A stretch of 64,000 bases of DNA, from positions 171,668 to 235,667 of the forward strand of contig JAURYH010000021.1 in NCBI GenBank assembly GCA_030653975.1. Reading direction: 5' to 3'. Numbering within the stretch: the first letter of the stretch is position 1; every line of letters starts with the position of its first letter. A program made the translations under genes and the position numbers. Below, in pieces: positions 44,733 through 53,023 of the stretch. The notes under the pieces were generated by a model. It saw only the letters and a list, made by a program, of their open reading frames with translations. It was not told the origin of the DNA and ran no database searches. The stretch is from Hydrogenophaga sp. Its GTDB lineage: Bacteria > Pseudomonadota > Gammaproteobacteria > Burkholderiales > Burkholderiaceae_C.

Positions 44733-45431
44733 TCAGCAACCGAGCTGGTCGGCCAGGTGCAGCAGGTCGCGCGCGTGCAGCGTGTTGGCCGGATCGGGCG
44801 ACACGTCTTTCGGCTGCGCAGCGCCGAACTCCAGCGGGCGCTCGATGTAGGCGGTCATCAGGCCGCAGGCGCGCGCGGCGGCCAGGTCGTCCTGGTGCGC
44901 CGCGACCAGCATCACCTCGGCCGGCACCACGTCGAAGGTCTGCGCCACACCCAGGTAGGCGCGCGGGTCGGGCTTGTAGGCGCGGAACACCTCGGCCGAG
45001 AGGATGCAGTCCCACGGCAGGCCGGCGCGTTTGGCCATGTTCGTGAGCAGGCCGATGTTGCCGTTGGAGAGTGTGCAGATGGTGAAGCGCGCCTTCAGCC
45101 GCGTGAGCCCGGCCACCGCATCGGGCCAGGGGTCGAGCCGGTGCCAGACGCGGTTGAGGTGCTGGCGCTGTGCTTCGTCCAGATGGTCCAGACCGAAGCG
45201 CAGCAGCAGTTCGTCGAGGATCAGGCGGTGCAGTTCGTCGATGCGTGTCCAGCCGAGTTCGCCCGAGCGCACGCGCGCCATGGCCGGCTGGTAGCCCGCG
45301 CGCCAGGCGAGCGCGAAGGCGTTGGCGTCCACCTGCGGGTGGCATTGGCTCACTTCGCGCACGATGCTGCCGTGCCAGTCGACCACGGTGCCGAAGATGT
45401 CGAAAGCCAGGATGCGGGGTGCGGGGATCAT
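44733..45431 (-). CDS. Haloacid dehalogenase type II (HAD superfamily)
   Basis: A 232-residue HAD hydrolase of the (S)-2-haloacid dehalogenase type: nucleophile Asp in LAFDIFGTVVDW, TICTLSNGN, and the Lys/Asp of YKPDPRAYLG, then MLVAAHQDDLAAARACG. I start at ATG 45431 (MIPAPRILAF); a GTG at 45452, abutting the upstream stop, would add seven residues. It may act on haloacids or another organic acid; the family name does not prove the substrate. Confidence 0.84.
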   Translation of the reverse strand: MIPAPRILAFDIFGTVVDWHGSIVREVSQCHPQVDANAFALAWRAGYQPAMARVRSGELGWTRIDELHRLILDELLLRFGLDHLDEAQRQHLNRVWHRLDPWPDAVAGLTRLKARFTICTLSNGNIGLLTNMAKRAGLPWDCILSAEVFRAYKPDPRAYLGVAQTFDVVPAEVMLVAAHQDDLAAARACGLMTAYIERPLEFGAAQPKDVSPDPANTLHARDLLHLADQLGC

Positions 45432-45452
45432 GGGCAGGCGGTTTTCAGTCAC

Positions 45453-45914
45453 TCAGATCCAGCGGCGCACGCGCCGGGTGTAGGCCGTGTAGGCCTCGCC
45501 AAACAGCCCGGCGAGCACGCGTTCCTCGGGCTGGATCTGGAACCGGGTGATGTAGAGCACAAACACCACCGGCCCCAGCAGCGGCCAGGCGGCACCGAGC
45601 CAGACCGCCCAGGCGGTCAGGAACATCACCAGCCCCACATACATGGGGTTGCGCGTGAAACGGTAGATGCCGGTGGTGACCAGCGCCGTGGTCTTGCGCG
45701 GGGCGAGCGGGTTGATGGTGGTGTGCCGCCGCAGGAAAGCGATCAGGCCCGCGAAATCGAAGCTGGCGCCCAGCAGGGCCAGCGCCAGCGCCACGCCCCG
45801 CCGCGTGCCCTCGGGCCAGGGCAGCGCGGGCCCGAGCGCGGCGAGTTGCCACATGGCCAAAGCCAGCAGGAGCGCCACCACCGGCGGCGGTATCTTGAGT
45901 TCGAGTGCTTTCAA
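45453..45914 (-). CDS. Isoprenylcysteine carboxyl methyltransferase family protein
   Basis: A 153-residue membrane methyltransferase (PEMT/ICMT type). I start it at a TTG (45914), giving MKALELKIPPP, the family N-terminus; longer frames upstream run through the next gene in another frame. Conserved C-terminal region GIYRFTRNPMYVGLVMF and EERVLAGLFGEAYTAYTRRVRRWI (in part) bind SAM. Substrate unknown. It is 10 bp after a small membrane protein gene. Confidence 0.82.
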   Translation of the reverse strand: MKALELKIPPPVVALLLALAMWQLAALGPALPWPEGTRRGVALALALLGASFDFAGLIAFLRRHTTINPLAPRKTTALVTTGIYRFTRNPMYVGLVMFLTAWAVWLGAAWPLLGPVVFVLYITRFQIQPEERVLAGLFGEAYTAYTRRVRRWI

Positions 45915-45924
45915 GGCGAATCCT

Positions 45925-46230
45925 TCATGGCGGCGAAACGGGCCGCGACAACAGGCGGGCCAGCCCCCAGGCGAGCCCCAGCCACACGCAGAGGATGAAG
46001 GCCCAGCCGAACGCTGTCGGCATGCACCAGCCCCAGCCGCAGGCGCCGTTGTTCTGCAACAGCCAGGGCACGCCCAGCGTGTGAAACAGGTAGACCGACA
46101 GATAGGGCAACAGGGCCAGCACGCCGATCGGGCTGTCCAGATAACCGGGAAACCAGACCCCGGGCAACAGCGCCGCACCGTACAGACCGACGATCCAGGC
46201 GAACACTTTCCAGGTGCGGCGCGGCCTCAT
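45925..46230 (-). CDS. Small membrane protein, unknown function
   Basis: A 101-residue product with three predicted membrane segments (WKVFAWIVGLYGAALLPGVW, LALLPYLSVYLFHTLGVPW, FGWAFILCVWLGLAWGLA). It has a GAGGAG ribosome site and lies directly upstream of the methyltransferase. No family recognised. Confidence 0.65.
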   Translation of the reverse strand: MRPRRTWKVFAWIVGLYGAALLPGVWFPGYLDSPIGVLALLPYLSVYLFHTLGVPWLLQNNGACGWGWCMPTAFGWAFILCVWLGLAWGLARLLSRPVSPP

Positions 46231-46295
46231 GCGGTTCTCCTCTTTGACCATGACCGTTCGGTTCGAGGGCGGGTGCACCTGCGCTTGTCTGTGTG

Positions 46296-46508
46296 TCAGT
46301 GCAAGCGCGAAGCGAAACGCTCCAGGCGGGGCATCCAGTCGCTCGTGATGTCGGCCGACACCAGCACGCCTTCGGCCCGTGCGATCTGCAGCGAACGCGG
46401 CACGAAGCCCACATAACTCCAGTCGGCGATGGCGGTGCGGAACACGCCGAAGCACAGCAGCAGCACCAGAAAACCGCGGTTGTCGCGCAGCCATTTCTTC
46501 ATGTTCAT
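46296..46508 (-). pseudogene. Internally deleted signal peptidase I-like gene
   Basis: Encodes 70 residues. The first 30 (NMKKWLRDNRGFLVLLLCFG, RTAIADW) match the N-terminal anchor of S26 signal peptidases, and the last 40 (SYVGFVPRSLQIAR, VLVSADI, DWMPRLERFAS) match the C-terminal end, where E. coli LepB has GFVPEANLVGRA. The whole catalytic middle (Ser in SGSM and Lys in the KR motif) is absent, and the two ends are joined in frame after ADW. It has a very good ribosome site (AGGAGG). It is not a random fragment: both termini survive. It may be a decayed paralogue, since a true lepB must exist elsewhere, or a retained small protein. Confidence 0.7.
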
Positions 46509-46559
46509 GGGTTCCTCCTGAAACCGTTGATGCAGAGGCGGGGAGGGAATTGGGCGTGG

Positions 46560-46680
46560 CCGAAAGGGCGTCCCAAAGCGCTGTCGGCAAGGCGCAAAGC
46601 ACAGCCGTAGCTCTGGCTACGGCGCGCATTTGCAACGCCGCTGGCGGTGGTTTGGGGCGTCAAGGCGGGCATGACCGATT
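46560..46680. repeat. Hairpin-containing repeat-like sequence after selD/senC
   Basis: GCCGTAGC-TCTG-GCTACGGC (46604-46623) forms a perfect 8-bp hairpin in sequence that, from memory, resembles interspersed Burkholderiales repeats (CAAGGCGCAAAGCACAG). Only one copy is in this window. It could also terminate senC transcription. Confidence 0.4.
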
Positions 46681-46693
46681 TCCTCTCAGCCTC

Positions 46694-47767
46694 TCAGGCC
46701 ACCCGCAGGCGCGCGCCGCCGGTTTCGGCGGCGACGATCTCGCCCACCTCGGCCGCCGCCGCAAAGCCGTGGCGTTCAAAGATCGCCAGCACCTCGGCCA
46801 CCGCCTCGGGCGCGCAGGCCACGAGCAGACCGCCGCTGGTCTGCGGGTCGCTCAGCAGGGCCTGGTCCACCGGCTGCAGGCCGGCGCCCAGGCGCACCTC
46901 GTGGCCATACGCCGCCCAGTTGCGGCCGCTGGCGCCGGTGACCATGCCCTGCCCGGCGAGCTCGCGCACGCCGGTGATCAGCGGCACGCGCGCCATGTGA
47001 ATGCGCACCGTGGTGTTCGAGCCGCGCGCCATTTCGAGCACGTGGCCGGCGAGGCCGAAGCCGGTGATGTCGGTCAGCGCGTGCACGCCGTCGAGCTGGG
47101 CCAGGTCGGGGCCGGGGGTGTTGAGCTGGGTGGTGTTGGCGATCATCTGTGCGTAGCCCTCGGCGGGCAGCGCGTCCTTCTTCAGCGCGGCCGAGAGCAC
47201 GCCCACGCCCAGCGGCTTGCCGAGGATCAGGCGGTCGCCCACTTTGGCGTCGGCGTTGCGTTTCACGCGCTTGGGGTGCACCAGGCCCATGGCGACCAGG
47301 CCGTAGATCGGTTCGACCGAGTCGATGGTGTGGCCGCCCGCGATCGGGATGCCGGCGGCGCGGCACACGTCCTGCCCGCCCTGCAGGATCTTGCCGATGG
47401 TTTCGGTGCTGAGCACGCTGATCGGCATGCCCACCAGCGCCAGCGCCATGATGGGTGTGCCGCCCATGGCGTAGACGTCGCTGATGGCGTTGGTGGCGGC
47501 GATGCGGCCGAACTCGTAGGGGTCGTCCACGATGGGCATGAAGAAATCGGTGGTGGCGATCAGCGCCTGCTGATCGTTGAGCTGGTAGACCGCCGCGTCG
47601 TCGGCCGTCTCGATGCCGACCAGCAGTTCCTTGGGCATGGGCATGGCGGCCGTGCCCTTGAGGATCTCGCTCAGCACGCCGGGCGCGATCTTGCAGCCGC
47701 AGCCGCCGCCGTGCGAGAGGCTGGTGAGGCGGGGTTCGGTCTGTGGGTGGATGGTGGGGGCGTTCAT
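46694..47767 (-). CDS. senC: Selenophosphate synthase (SelD/SenC)
   Basis: Makes selenophosphate from selenide and ATP. The 357-residue protein has the redox loop HGGGCGCK (Cys23/Cys25, Lys26), ATP-binding segments ADDAAVYQL and TTDFFMPIVDDPYEFGRIAA, NAISDVYAMGGTPIMAL, GGHTIDSVEP and DITGFGLAGHV. Cys, not selenocysteine, is encoded. Next to SenB (65-bp gap) and opposite SenA, it fits SenC of the selenoneine pathway. It may also serve selenouridine or selenocysteine synthesis, as no other SelD can be excluded. Confidence 0.93.
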   Translation of the reverse strand: MNAPTIHPQTEPRLTSLSHGGGCGCKIAPGVLSEILKGTAAMPMPKELLVGIETADDAAVYQLNDQQALIATTDFFMPIVDDPYEFGRIAATNAISDVYAMGGTPIMALALVGMPISVLSTETIGKILQGGQDVCRAAGIPIAGGHTIDSVEPIYGLVAMGLVHPKRVKRNADAKVGDRLILGKPLGVGVLSAALKKDALPAEGYAQMIANTTQLNTPGPDLAQLDGVHALTDITGFGLAGHVLEMARGSNTTVRIHMARVPLITGVRELAGQGMVTGASGRNWAAYGHEVRLGAGLQPVDQALLSDPQTSGGLLVACAPEAVAEVLAIFERHGFAAAAEVGEIVAAETGGARLRVA

Positions 47768-47832
47768 GTGCGGGGGGGGCTCCGGTGCGTGCAGTGGGCG
47801 CCCTGGCTGGGTCGGCCAGGGTGGCATTTTTC

Positions 47833-48828
47833 TTACGGTCGTTCAGCCTGGCGCACGTCGGCCAGCAACGCCAGCAGGGCGGCCTGCTCGGCGCGCGGTT
47901 CGAACAGCGGCGCTCTGGCCGAACATTGTGCTTGCAGTTGGCGCAGAAGGCCGGCGTCCGGGCCGATGTCCGCACGGGCCTCTCGCAACAGCGCCGCCAG
48001 CGCGGCGGCATCGCCCGGCGGGAAGTAGCCGCCGTAGCCGGTGCCCAGCATGCCCACGTTGCCTGCGATGCGCGAAGCCAGAACCGGCGTGCCGCACAGC
48101 GCAGCCTCCATGATCACGTGGGCACCACCCTCCATGCGGCTGGTGTGCACCAGCACATGGGCGCGCTGGATGCGCGCGCGGGTCGCGGCGTGCGGCTGGG
48201 TGCCGAGCCAGCGGTAATGCGGGCAGGCGAGCGCTGTCTGGCGGGCGGCTTCGCCCAGCGCCGGGTTCAGCGCCGCGCCGATGTGGTCGATGAAGATGCC
48301 TTCGTCGGGGGCGATCAGCCGCGCCGCGTCGAACAGGGTCTGCGGCGATTTTTCGTCGCGCAGGTGGCCCACCATGACGGCGCGCAGGTGGGCGCGGGTC
48401 TTGGGCAGCGTGGCACGCCGCGTGCTCGACTGGAACACCACGCGGCATTTGGGCCGCAGCGCCTCGGGCAGTTCCAGCGGCCCTTGTTCCTGCAACACGA
48501 TGAGGCGCTGCGCCAGCTGCAGCGAGCGCTGCGCGCTGGCGTCGGAACTGATGTCGCGGTAGAGGTCGGTGCCGGTGAGCGCCAGCACCAGCGGTTTGTG
48601 CGGGTACGCCTGCGCCCAGGCGGCCACGCTGGCGGCCGAGCGCCGCGCGTGCAGCGCGAGCAGGATGTCCGTGCCGTCGTCGGTGGTATTCGAATCGGGC
48701 CAGGCCTTCACCAGGCGAACCGCATAATGCCCGCGAAGCAGGTGAGCCCAGCGGCGCGCGGTCTGCCAGTTGCCGTTGTTGGCATCGGCCAGTGCCGGTG
48801 TGACGATGCACAGAGAGGGTTTTTTCAT
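47833..48828 (-). CDS. senB: Selenosugar synthase SenB (TIGR04348 glycosyltransferase)
   Basis: Couples selenophosphate with UDP-N-acetyl sugar to make a selenosugar in the selenoneine pathway (Variovorax work). The 331-residue GT-B protein begins PSLCIVTPALADANNGNWQTA, then ADDGTDILLALHARRSA-type segments, VLALTGTDLYRD, and donor-site region VHTSRMEGGAHVIMEAALCG. The start at 48828 removes an upstream 85-codon frame. Its ATG shares the palindrome CATG with the divergent senA start. Confidence 0.88.
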   Translation of the reverse strand: MKKPSLCIVTPALADANNGNWQTARRWAHLLRGHYAVRLVKAWPDSNTTDDGTDILLALHARRSAASVAAWAQAYPHKPLVLALTGTDLYRDISSDASAQRSLQLAQRLIVLQEQGPLELPEALRPKCRVVFQSSTRRATLPKTRAHLRAVMVGHLRDEKSPQTLFDAARLIAPDEGIFIDHIGAALNPALGEAARQTALACPHYRWLGTQPHAATRARIQRAHVLVHTSRMEGGAHVIMEAALCGTPVLASRIAGNVGMLGTGYGGYFPPGDAAALAALLREARADIGPDAGLLRQLQAQCSARAPLFEPRAEQAALLALLADVRQAERP

Positions 48829-50065
48829 GGGTGTGAATCTGAGCTCAGCGATTGTGTCCGATGCCGAATCCGCGCGCTGCGGCGGCAAAACATGGCTGGC
48901 GGCAGCGCTGCGCGAAGCGCGCACGCGCAGCCTGGCGCTGTTTGATGCCTGCGAGGCCGCGCTCGGCCCGGGCCTGCGCGTGCCCTGCACGCCCGAGCTG
49001 AACCTGCCGCTCTGGGAACTGGGCCATGTGGGCTGGTTTGCCGACTGGTGGCTGGCGCGAAACCCGCAGCGCCACCGGGGCATACACGCCGATCCGCAAG
49101 CGCCGCGCCGCCCGGCGCGCCAGGCCGTGCGTGGTGTGGACGCCGACGCGCTCTACAACTCCAGCGAAGTGCCGCACGACGCGCGCTGGCAGCTGCCCCT
49201 GCCCGATGCCGACGCCGTGCGCGCCGACCTCGCGGCCAGCCTGGGCGACACGCTGGCCCTGCTGGCCGACGCGCCCGAAGACGATACCGGCCTGTATTTC
49301 TTCCGCCTCGCGCTGTTCCACGAAGACATGCACGCCGAGGCCGCGGTCTACATGGCGCAGACGCTGGGCTTCGATCCGCTGGCCCACCATCCGGCCGCAC
49401 CGACCACGGTTCGCAAGCCACAAGCGCTGCACATGGCGGCGACGGACTGGACGCTGGGCCGCAGCGGCCCCGGCTTTGCCTTCGACAACGAACTCGGCGC
49501 GCACGGCGTGTCGGTCGGCGCCTTCGAGATCGACGCACAGCCCGTCACCTGGGCGCAGTTCCTGCCCTTCGTCGAGAGCGGCTCTTACGTGCAGCGCCAG
49601 TTCTGGAGCCCTGCGGGCTCGATCTGGCGGCTCTCGCAGGAACGGCAGGCCCCGCGTTACCTGCGGCAGAGCGCGCAAGGCTGGGAGCAGCAGGTGTTTG
49701 GCCGCTGGCAGCCGCTGGACCCGGCCGCAGCGGCCAGCCACCTGACGGCGTTTGAAGCGCAGGCCTGGTGCGCCTGGGCCGGGCGGCGCCTGCCGACCGA
49801 GGCGGAGTGGGAAGTGGCCACGCAGGACCCGCGCTTTCAATGGGGCGGCGTCTGGGAATGGACCGCCAGCGCCTTCGCGCCCTTCCCCGGCTTTGCGCCG
49901 CACCCGTATGTGGACTATTCGCGCCCGTGGTTCGACGGCCGTCCGGTGCTCAAGGGCGCGAGCCCCGCCACCGTGCCGCGCATGCGCCACCCGCAGTACC
50001 GCAACTACTTCACGCCCGAGCGCAACGACATCGTGGCGGGGTTCCGCTCGGTGGGCGCTGCCTGA
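48827..50065 (+). CDS. senA: Selenoneine synthase SenA
   Basis: Iron-dependent EgtB-like enzyme that joins a selenosugar to hercynine through a C-Se bond. The 412-residue protein has an N-terminal DinB-type domain with H67 (LWELGHVGW) and the H-x3-H-x-E motif HEDMHAE (H165, H169, E171), then an FGE-sulfatase domain (LPTEAEWEVA, GGVWEWTASAF, MRHPQYRNYF). The first ATG (48827) has an AGAGAGGG ribosome site inside senB; GTGs at 48833 and 48854 are alternatives. Family assignment comes from gene context with SenB/SelD, and EgtB-type activity cannot be excluded. Confidence 0.87.
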   Translation: MGVNLSSAIVSDAESARCGGKTWLAAALREARTRSLALFDACEAALGPGLRVPCTPELNLPLWELGHVGWFADWWLARNPQRHRGIHADPQAPRRPARQAVRGVDADALYNSSEVPHDARWQLPLPDADAVRADLAASLGDTLALLADAPEDDTGLYFFRLALFHEDMHAEAAVYMAQTLGFDPLAHHPAAPTTVRKPQALHMAATDWTLGRSGPGFAFDNELGAHGVSVGAFEIDAQPVTWAQFLPFVESGSYVQRQFWSPAGSIWRLSQERQAPRYLRQSAQGWEQQVFGRWQPLDPAAAASHLTAFEAQAWCAWAGRRLPTEAEWEVATQDPRFQWGGVWEWTASAFAPFPGFAPHPYVDYSRPWFDGRPVLKGASPATVPRMRHPQYRNYFTPERNDIVAGFRSVGAA

Positions 50066-50090
50066 CACCCTCCCCCTCTCTCCCACGGCG

Positions 50091-50126
50091 GCCCCCATCC
50101 CTGCCTTCCCCCAGAGAGGGAAGGAG
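50091..50126. repeat. CCCCATCCC-type repeat, copy 1
   Basis: CCCCCATCCCTGCCTTCC, then a CCCAGAGAGGGAAGGAG tail, between the convergent 3' ends of senA and egtD. It matches, with few differences, the copies at 53885-53914 and 54007-54039. Confidence 0.7.
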
Positions 50127-50136
50127 CCACATCCAT

Positions 50137-51138
50137 TCAGGCCGGTGCGAAGAACACGCTGAACCAGCCGCGCGCATCGCTCCAGTGGGTGGACGGGCCG
50201 AAGCCCGCTTCGCGCAGCAACGCGTCGAAATCGGCCGGATGCCACTTGCAGGAGTTCTCGGTGTGCAGCCGCTCACCGTCGGCAAAGCGGCGCTCGCCGC
50301 CGGGCCAGCGCACGGTCTGTGCGCCGTCGGACTGCAGGTGCATCTCGATGCGCGAATCGGCCTCGTTGAAGAAGGCCACGTGCTGCCAGCGCGCGGGCGC
50401 GAAGTCGGTGCCCAGCAGGGCGTTGGTGTGCAGCAGCAGGTTGCGGTTGAAGGCGGCGGTCACGCCCAGCGGGTCGTCGTAGGCGGGCTCCAGGATGGCC
50501 TTGTCCTTCACACGGTCCACGCCGATCAGGATGCCGCCGCCCGGCCCGCCCGCGTCGCAAACGGCGTGCGCCTGGCGCAGCAGGGCCAGCGCTTCGGTGG
50601 GGTTGAAGTTGCCGATGCTGGAGCCGGGGTAGAACACACAGCGCGGCGCGGTGCTGAGGTCGTGCCGCGCCAGCCAGTCGGTGGCGGCGGGCGGCAGGGC
50701 CAGCTCGGCCGAGAAGTCCATGCCCAGCCCCAGCATGGGTATCGCGAGGTGGCGCTGGCGCAGCTCGCCCATGGTCTCGCGCAGGTAGTCCACCGAGATG
50801 TCCACCGCCACATAGGCGCCAGGCCGCAACACGGGAAACAGGCCCGCGGCCTTGGCGCAGCTGCCCGCGCCCAGGTCGACCAGCACCGCACCCGCCGGCA
50901 CCTGCTGCGCCATGGCGGCGCCGTGCTCGCGGAAGATGGCGGCCTCGGTGCGCGTGGGGTAGTACTCGGCCAGTTCGGTGATGGCGTCGAACAGGCGCGA
51001 ACCCAGCGCGTCGTAGAAAAACTTGGGCGACACATGCGGCGGCGTTTGTCTCAGACCCGCGGCCAGCTCGGCCTGCACGGCCGCCAGGTCTTCGCGGTGG
51101 ATCTGCACGAAATGGGGGATGGGTGTGTCGGTGGACAT
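50137..51138 (-). CDS. egtD: L-histidine N-alpha-methyltransferase EgtD
   Basis: Trimethylates histidine to hercynine, the shared precursor of ergothioneine and selenoneine. The 333-residue protein has the N-terminal family region LRQTPPHVSPKFFYDALGS, SAM motif VLVDLGAGSCAKA, CVFYPGSSIGNFNP, and ILIGVDRVKDKAILEPAYDD. It is convergent with senA and divergent from the selenium-type transporter. Confidence 0.95.
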   Translation of the reverse strand: MSTDTPIPHFVQIHREDLAAVQAELAAGLRQTPPHVSPKFFYDALGSRLFDAITELAEYYPTRTEAAIFREHGAAMAQQVPAGAVLVDLGAGSCAKAAGLFPVLRPGAYVAVDISVDYLRETMGELRQRHLAIPMLGLGMDFSAELALPPAATDWLARHDLSTAPRCVFYPGSSIGNFNPTEALALLRQAHAVCDAGGPGGGILIGVDRVKDKAILEPAYDDPLGVTAAFNRNLLLHTNALLGTDFAPARWQHVAFFNEADSRIEMHLQSDGAQTVRWPGGERRFADGERLHTENSCKWHPADFDALLREAGFGPSTHWSDARGWFSVFFAPA

Positions 51139-51303
51139 GTGTGGGTGTTTTCTTTCAGACCGGGTTATACCGGGCGGACCATGGCAGCGGTCGGCTGTAT
51201 CCGGCTTTTCTTACCGGGAAATCCCCGCATGGCCCCACCCTGCGCACCGGCACTGTATCGCGGTTTAATACGCCCTCCCCATCCCTCTTAACCGGATACC
51301 ACC

Positions 51304-52167
51304 ATGAACAAGCCTTCTCCTTCCCGCACCGTTCGCGCACTCTTGACCTGCGCCGTGCTGGGCCTGAGCACCCTCGCGCACGCGCAGCAGGTGTTCCGCG
51401 TCACCGCCATTCCCGACGAGTCGCCCACCGAGCTGGCCCGCAAGGCCGGCCCGCTGATGCAATACCTTGAAGCCAGGCTGGGCATGAAGGTCGAATACAT
51501 CCCCGTGACCGACTACGCGGCCTCGGTGGAAGCACTGGTCAACAAGAAGGTCGACATGGCCTGGTTCGGCGGCTTCACCTTCGTGCAGGCCAACGCACGC
51601 TCGGGCGGCAAGATCATCCCGCTGGTGCAGCGCGCGGAAGACGAGAAGTTCAAGTCGGTCTTCATCACCAGCGACCCGGCCGTCAAGACCCTGACCGACC
51701 TCAAGGGCAAGGACGTGTCCTTCGGTTCGCAAAGTTCCACCAGCGGCCACCTGATGCCACGCAGCTTCCTGATGGAAGCCGGCCTCGACCCCGACAAGGA
51801 CTTCCGTCGCGTGGCCTACAGCGGCGCGCACGACGCGACCATCGCGGCCGTGGCCTCGGGCAAGGTGCAGGGCGGCGCGCTCAACATCTCGGTGTGGGAA
51901 AAGTTCGTCGCCGACAAGAAGGTCGACACCACCAAGGTGCGCGTGATCTACACCACCCCGCCCTACTTCGACTACAACTGGTCGGTGCACGCCGACATGC
52001 CCGCCGCCACGCGCCAGAAGCTGTCCGACGCCTTCCTCGCGCTGAACCCGGCCACACCGGAAGGCAAGCAGATCCTCGACCTGCAGCGCGCCAGCAAGTT
52101 CGTGCCGACCAAGGCCGAGAACTACAAGGGCATCGAAGCCGCCGCCCGCAGCGGCAGCCTGCTCTGA
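51304..52167 (+). CDS. ABC transporter substrate-binding protein, putative selenate/Se-oxyanion type
   Basis: A 287-residue periplasmic binding protein of the PhnD family (signal peptide VLGLSTLAHAQ; mature FRVTAIPDESPTELARKAG, VDMAWFGGFTFVQA, FGSQSSTSGHLMPR). It resembles the TIGR04553 group annotated as putative selenate binding proteins that accompany selenium genes. Here it sits beside SenABC/EgtD, which supports an imported selenium oxyanion, but phosphonate or another anion remains possible. Confidence 0.82.
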   Translation: MNKPSPSRTVRALLTCAVLGLSTLAHAQQVFRVTAIPDESPTELARKAGPLMQYLEARLGMKVEYIPVTDYAASVEALVNKKVDMAWFGGFTFVQANARSGGKIIPLVQRAEDEKFKSVFITSDPAVKTLTDLKGKDVSFGSQSSTSGHLMPRSFLMEAGLDPDKDFRRVAYSGAHDATIAAVASGKVQGGALNISVWEKFVADKKVDTTKVRVIYTTPPYFDYNWSVHADMPAATRQKLSDAFLALNPATPEGKQILDLQRASKFVPTKAENYKGIEAAARSGSLL

Positions 52168-52182
52168 ACCGGAGCGCCACGC

Positions 52183-53013
52183 TTGAACATCGACCTGCAA
52201 GGCGTCAGCGCCCGCCACCCCGCCGCCCGCCCGGGCGCGGCGCCCGCCCTCAAGGGGTTGATGCTGCGCGTGGCCCACGGCGAGCAGGTGGCCGTGATCG
52301 GCCCCTCGGGTGCGGGCAAGACGACGCTGCTGCAGGTGATCGCCTGCGCCATGCCGCTGCAGGCCGGCACGCTGCAACTCGATGGACAGTCGCCCTGGCA
52401 ACTGCCGCGCAGTGACCTGCAGCGCCTGCGCGGGCGCCTCTTTCTGGCGCCGCAGGTGCCGCCGCTGCCACCGCGCCAGCGCGTCGTGACGGCCGTGCTC
52501 GCTGGTCGCCTGCCGGCCATGGGCCTGTGGCAGAGCCTGCGTTCGCTGTTCTACCCGGTCGACATTCCGGCGGCTTTCGAGGCGCTGGACCGCTTCGATC
52601 TGGCCGACAAACTCTTCGAGCGCGTCGACCGCCTCTCGGGTGGTGAGCGCCAGCGCGTGGGTCTGGCGCGCGCACTGCTCGCACCCGCCTCGCTGTGGCT
52701 TGTTGACGAACCCCTCTCGGCGCTCGACCCGACACGCGCGCGCCAGGCCATCGACACCCTGCTGGCAGGCGCGCACGCACACGGCGCCACGCTGGTGACC
52801 ACGCTGCACCAGGTGGAAGTCGCCCTCGAACATTTCCCCCGCATCGTCGGCCTGCGCGACGGCGCGCTGGCCTTTGACTTGCCGGCGGCACAGGTCACAC
52901 GCGAGCACCTGGCCCGCCTGTACGAGCAGCACGAAGACGAGCTGCACGGCCCTGCCCCGCTCGATGCGGCCCCGCCGCCCACACCGCAACCGGTCGTCAT
53001 GCACTGCAGGTGA
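52183..53013 (+). CDS. ABC transporter ATP-binding protein (PhnC-like)
   Basis: A 276-residue ATPase with Walker A GPSGAGKTTLL, signature LSGGERQRVGLARAL, Walker B LWLVDEPLSALD and H-loop. It starts with TTG (52183), 15 bp after the binding protein, with a CGGAG ribosome site. Length includes a Pro/Ala-rich C-terminal tail. It energises the selenium-type uptake system. Confidence 0.9.
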   Translation: MNIDLQGVSARHPAARPGAAPALKGLMLRVAHGEQVAVIGPSGAGKTTLLQVIACAMPLQAGTLQLDGQSPWQLPRSDLQRLRGRLFLAPQVPPLPPRQRVVTAVLAGRLPAMGLWQSLRSLFYPVDIPAAFEALDRFDLADKLFERVDRLSGGERQRVGLARALLAPASLWLVDEPLSALDPTRARQAIDTLLAGAHAHGATLVTTLHQVEVALEHFPRIVGLRDGALAFDLPAAQVTREHLARLYEQHEDELHGPAPLDAAPPPTPQPVVMHCR

Positions 53014-53023
53014 GCGCGTGAGC

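Noticed and set aside
46694..47767. Selenocysteine codon in SelD
   Set aside because: The redox loop encodes Cys (GGGCGCK) and no in-frame TGA is present.
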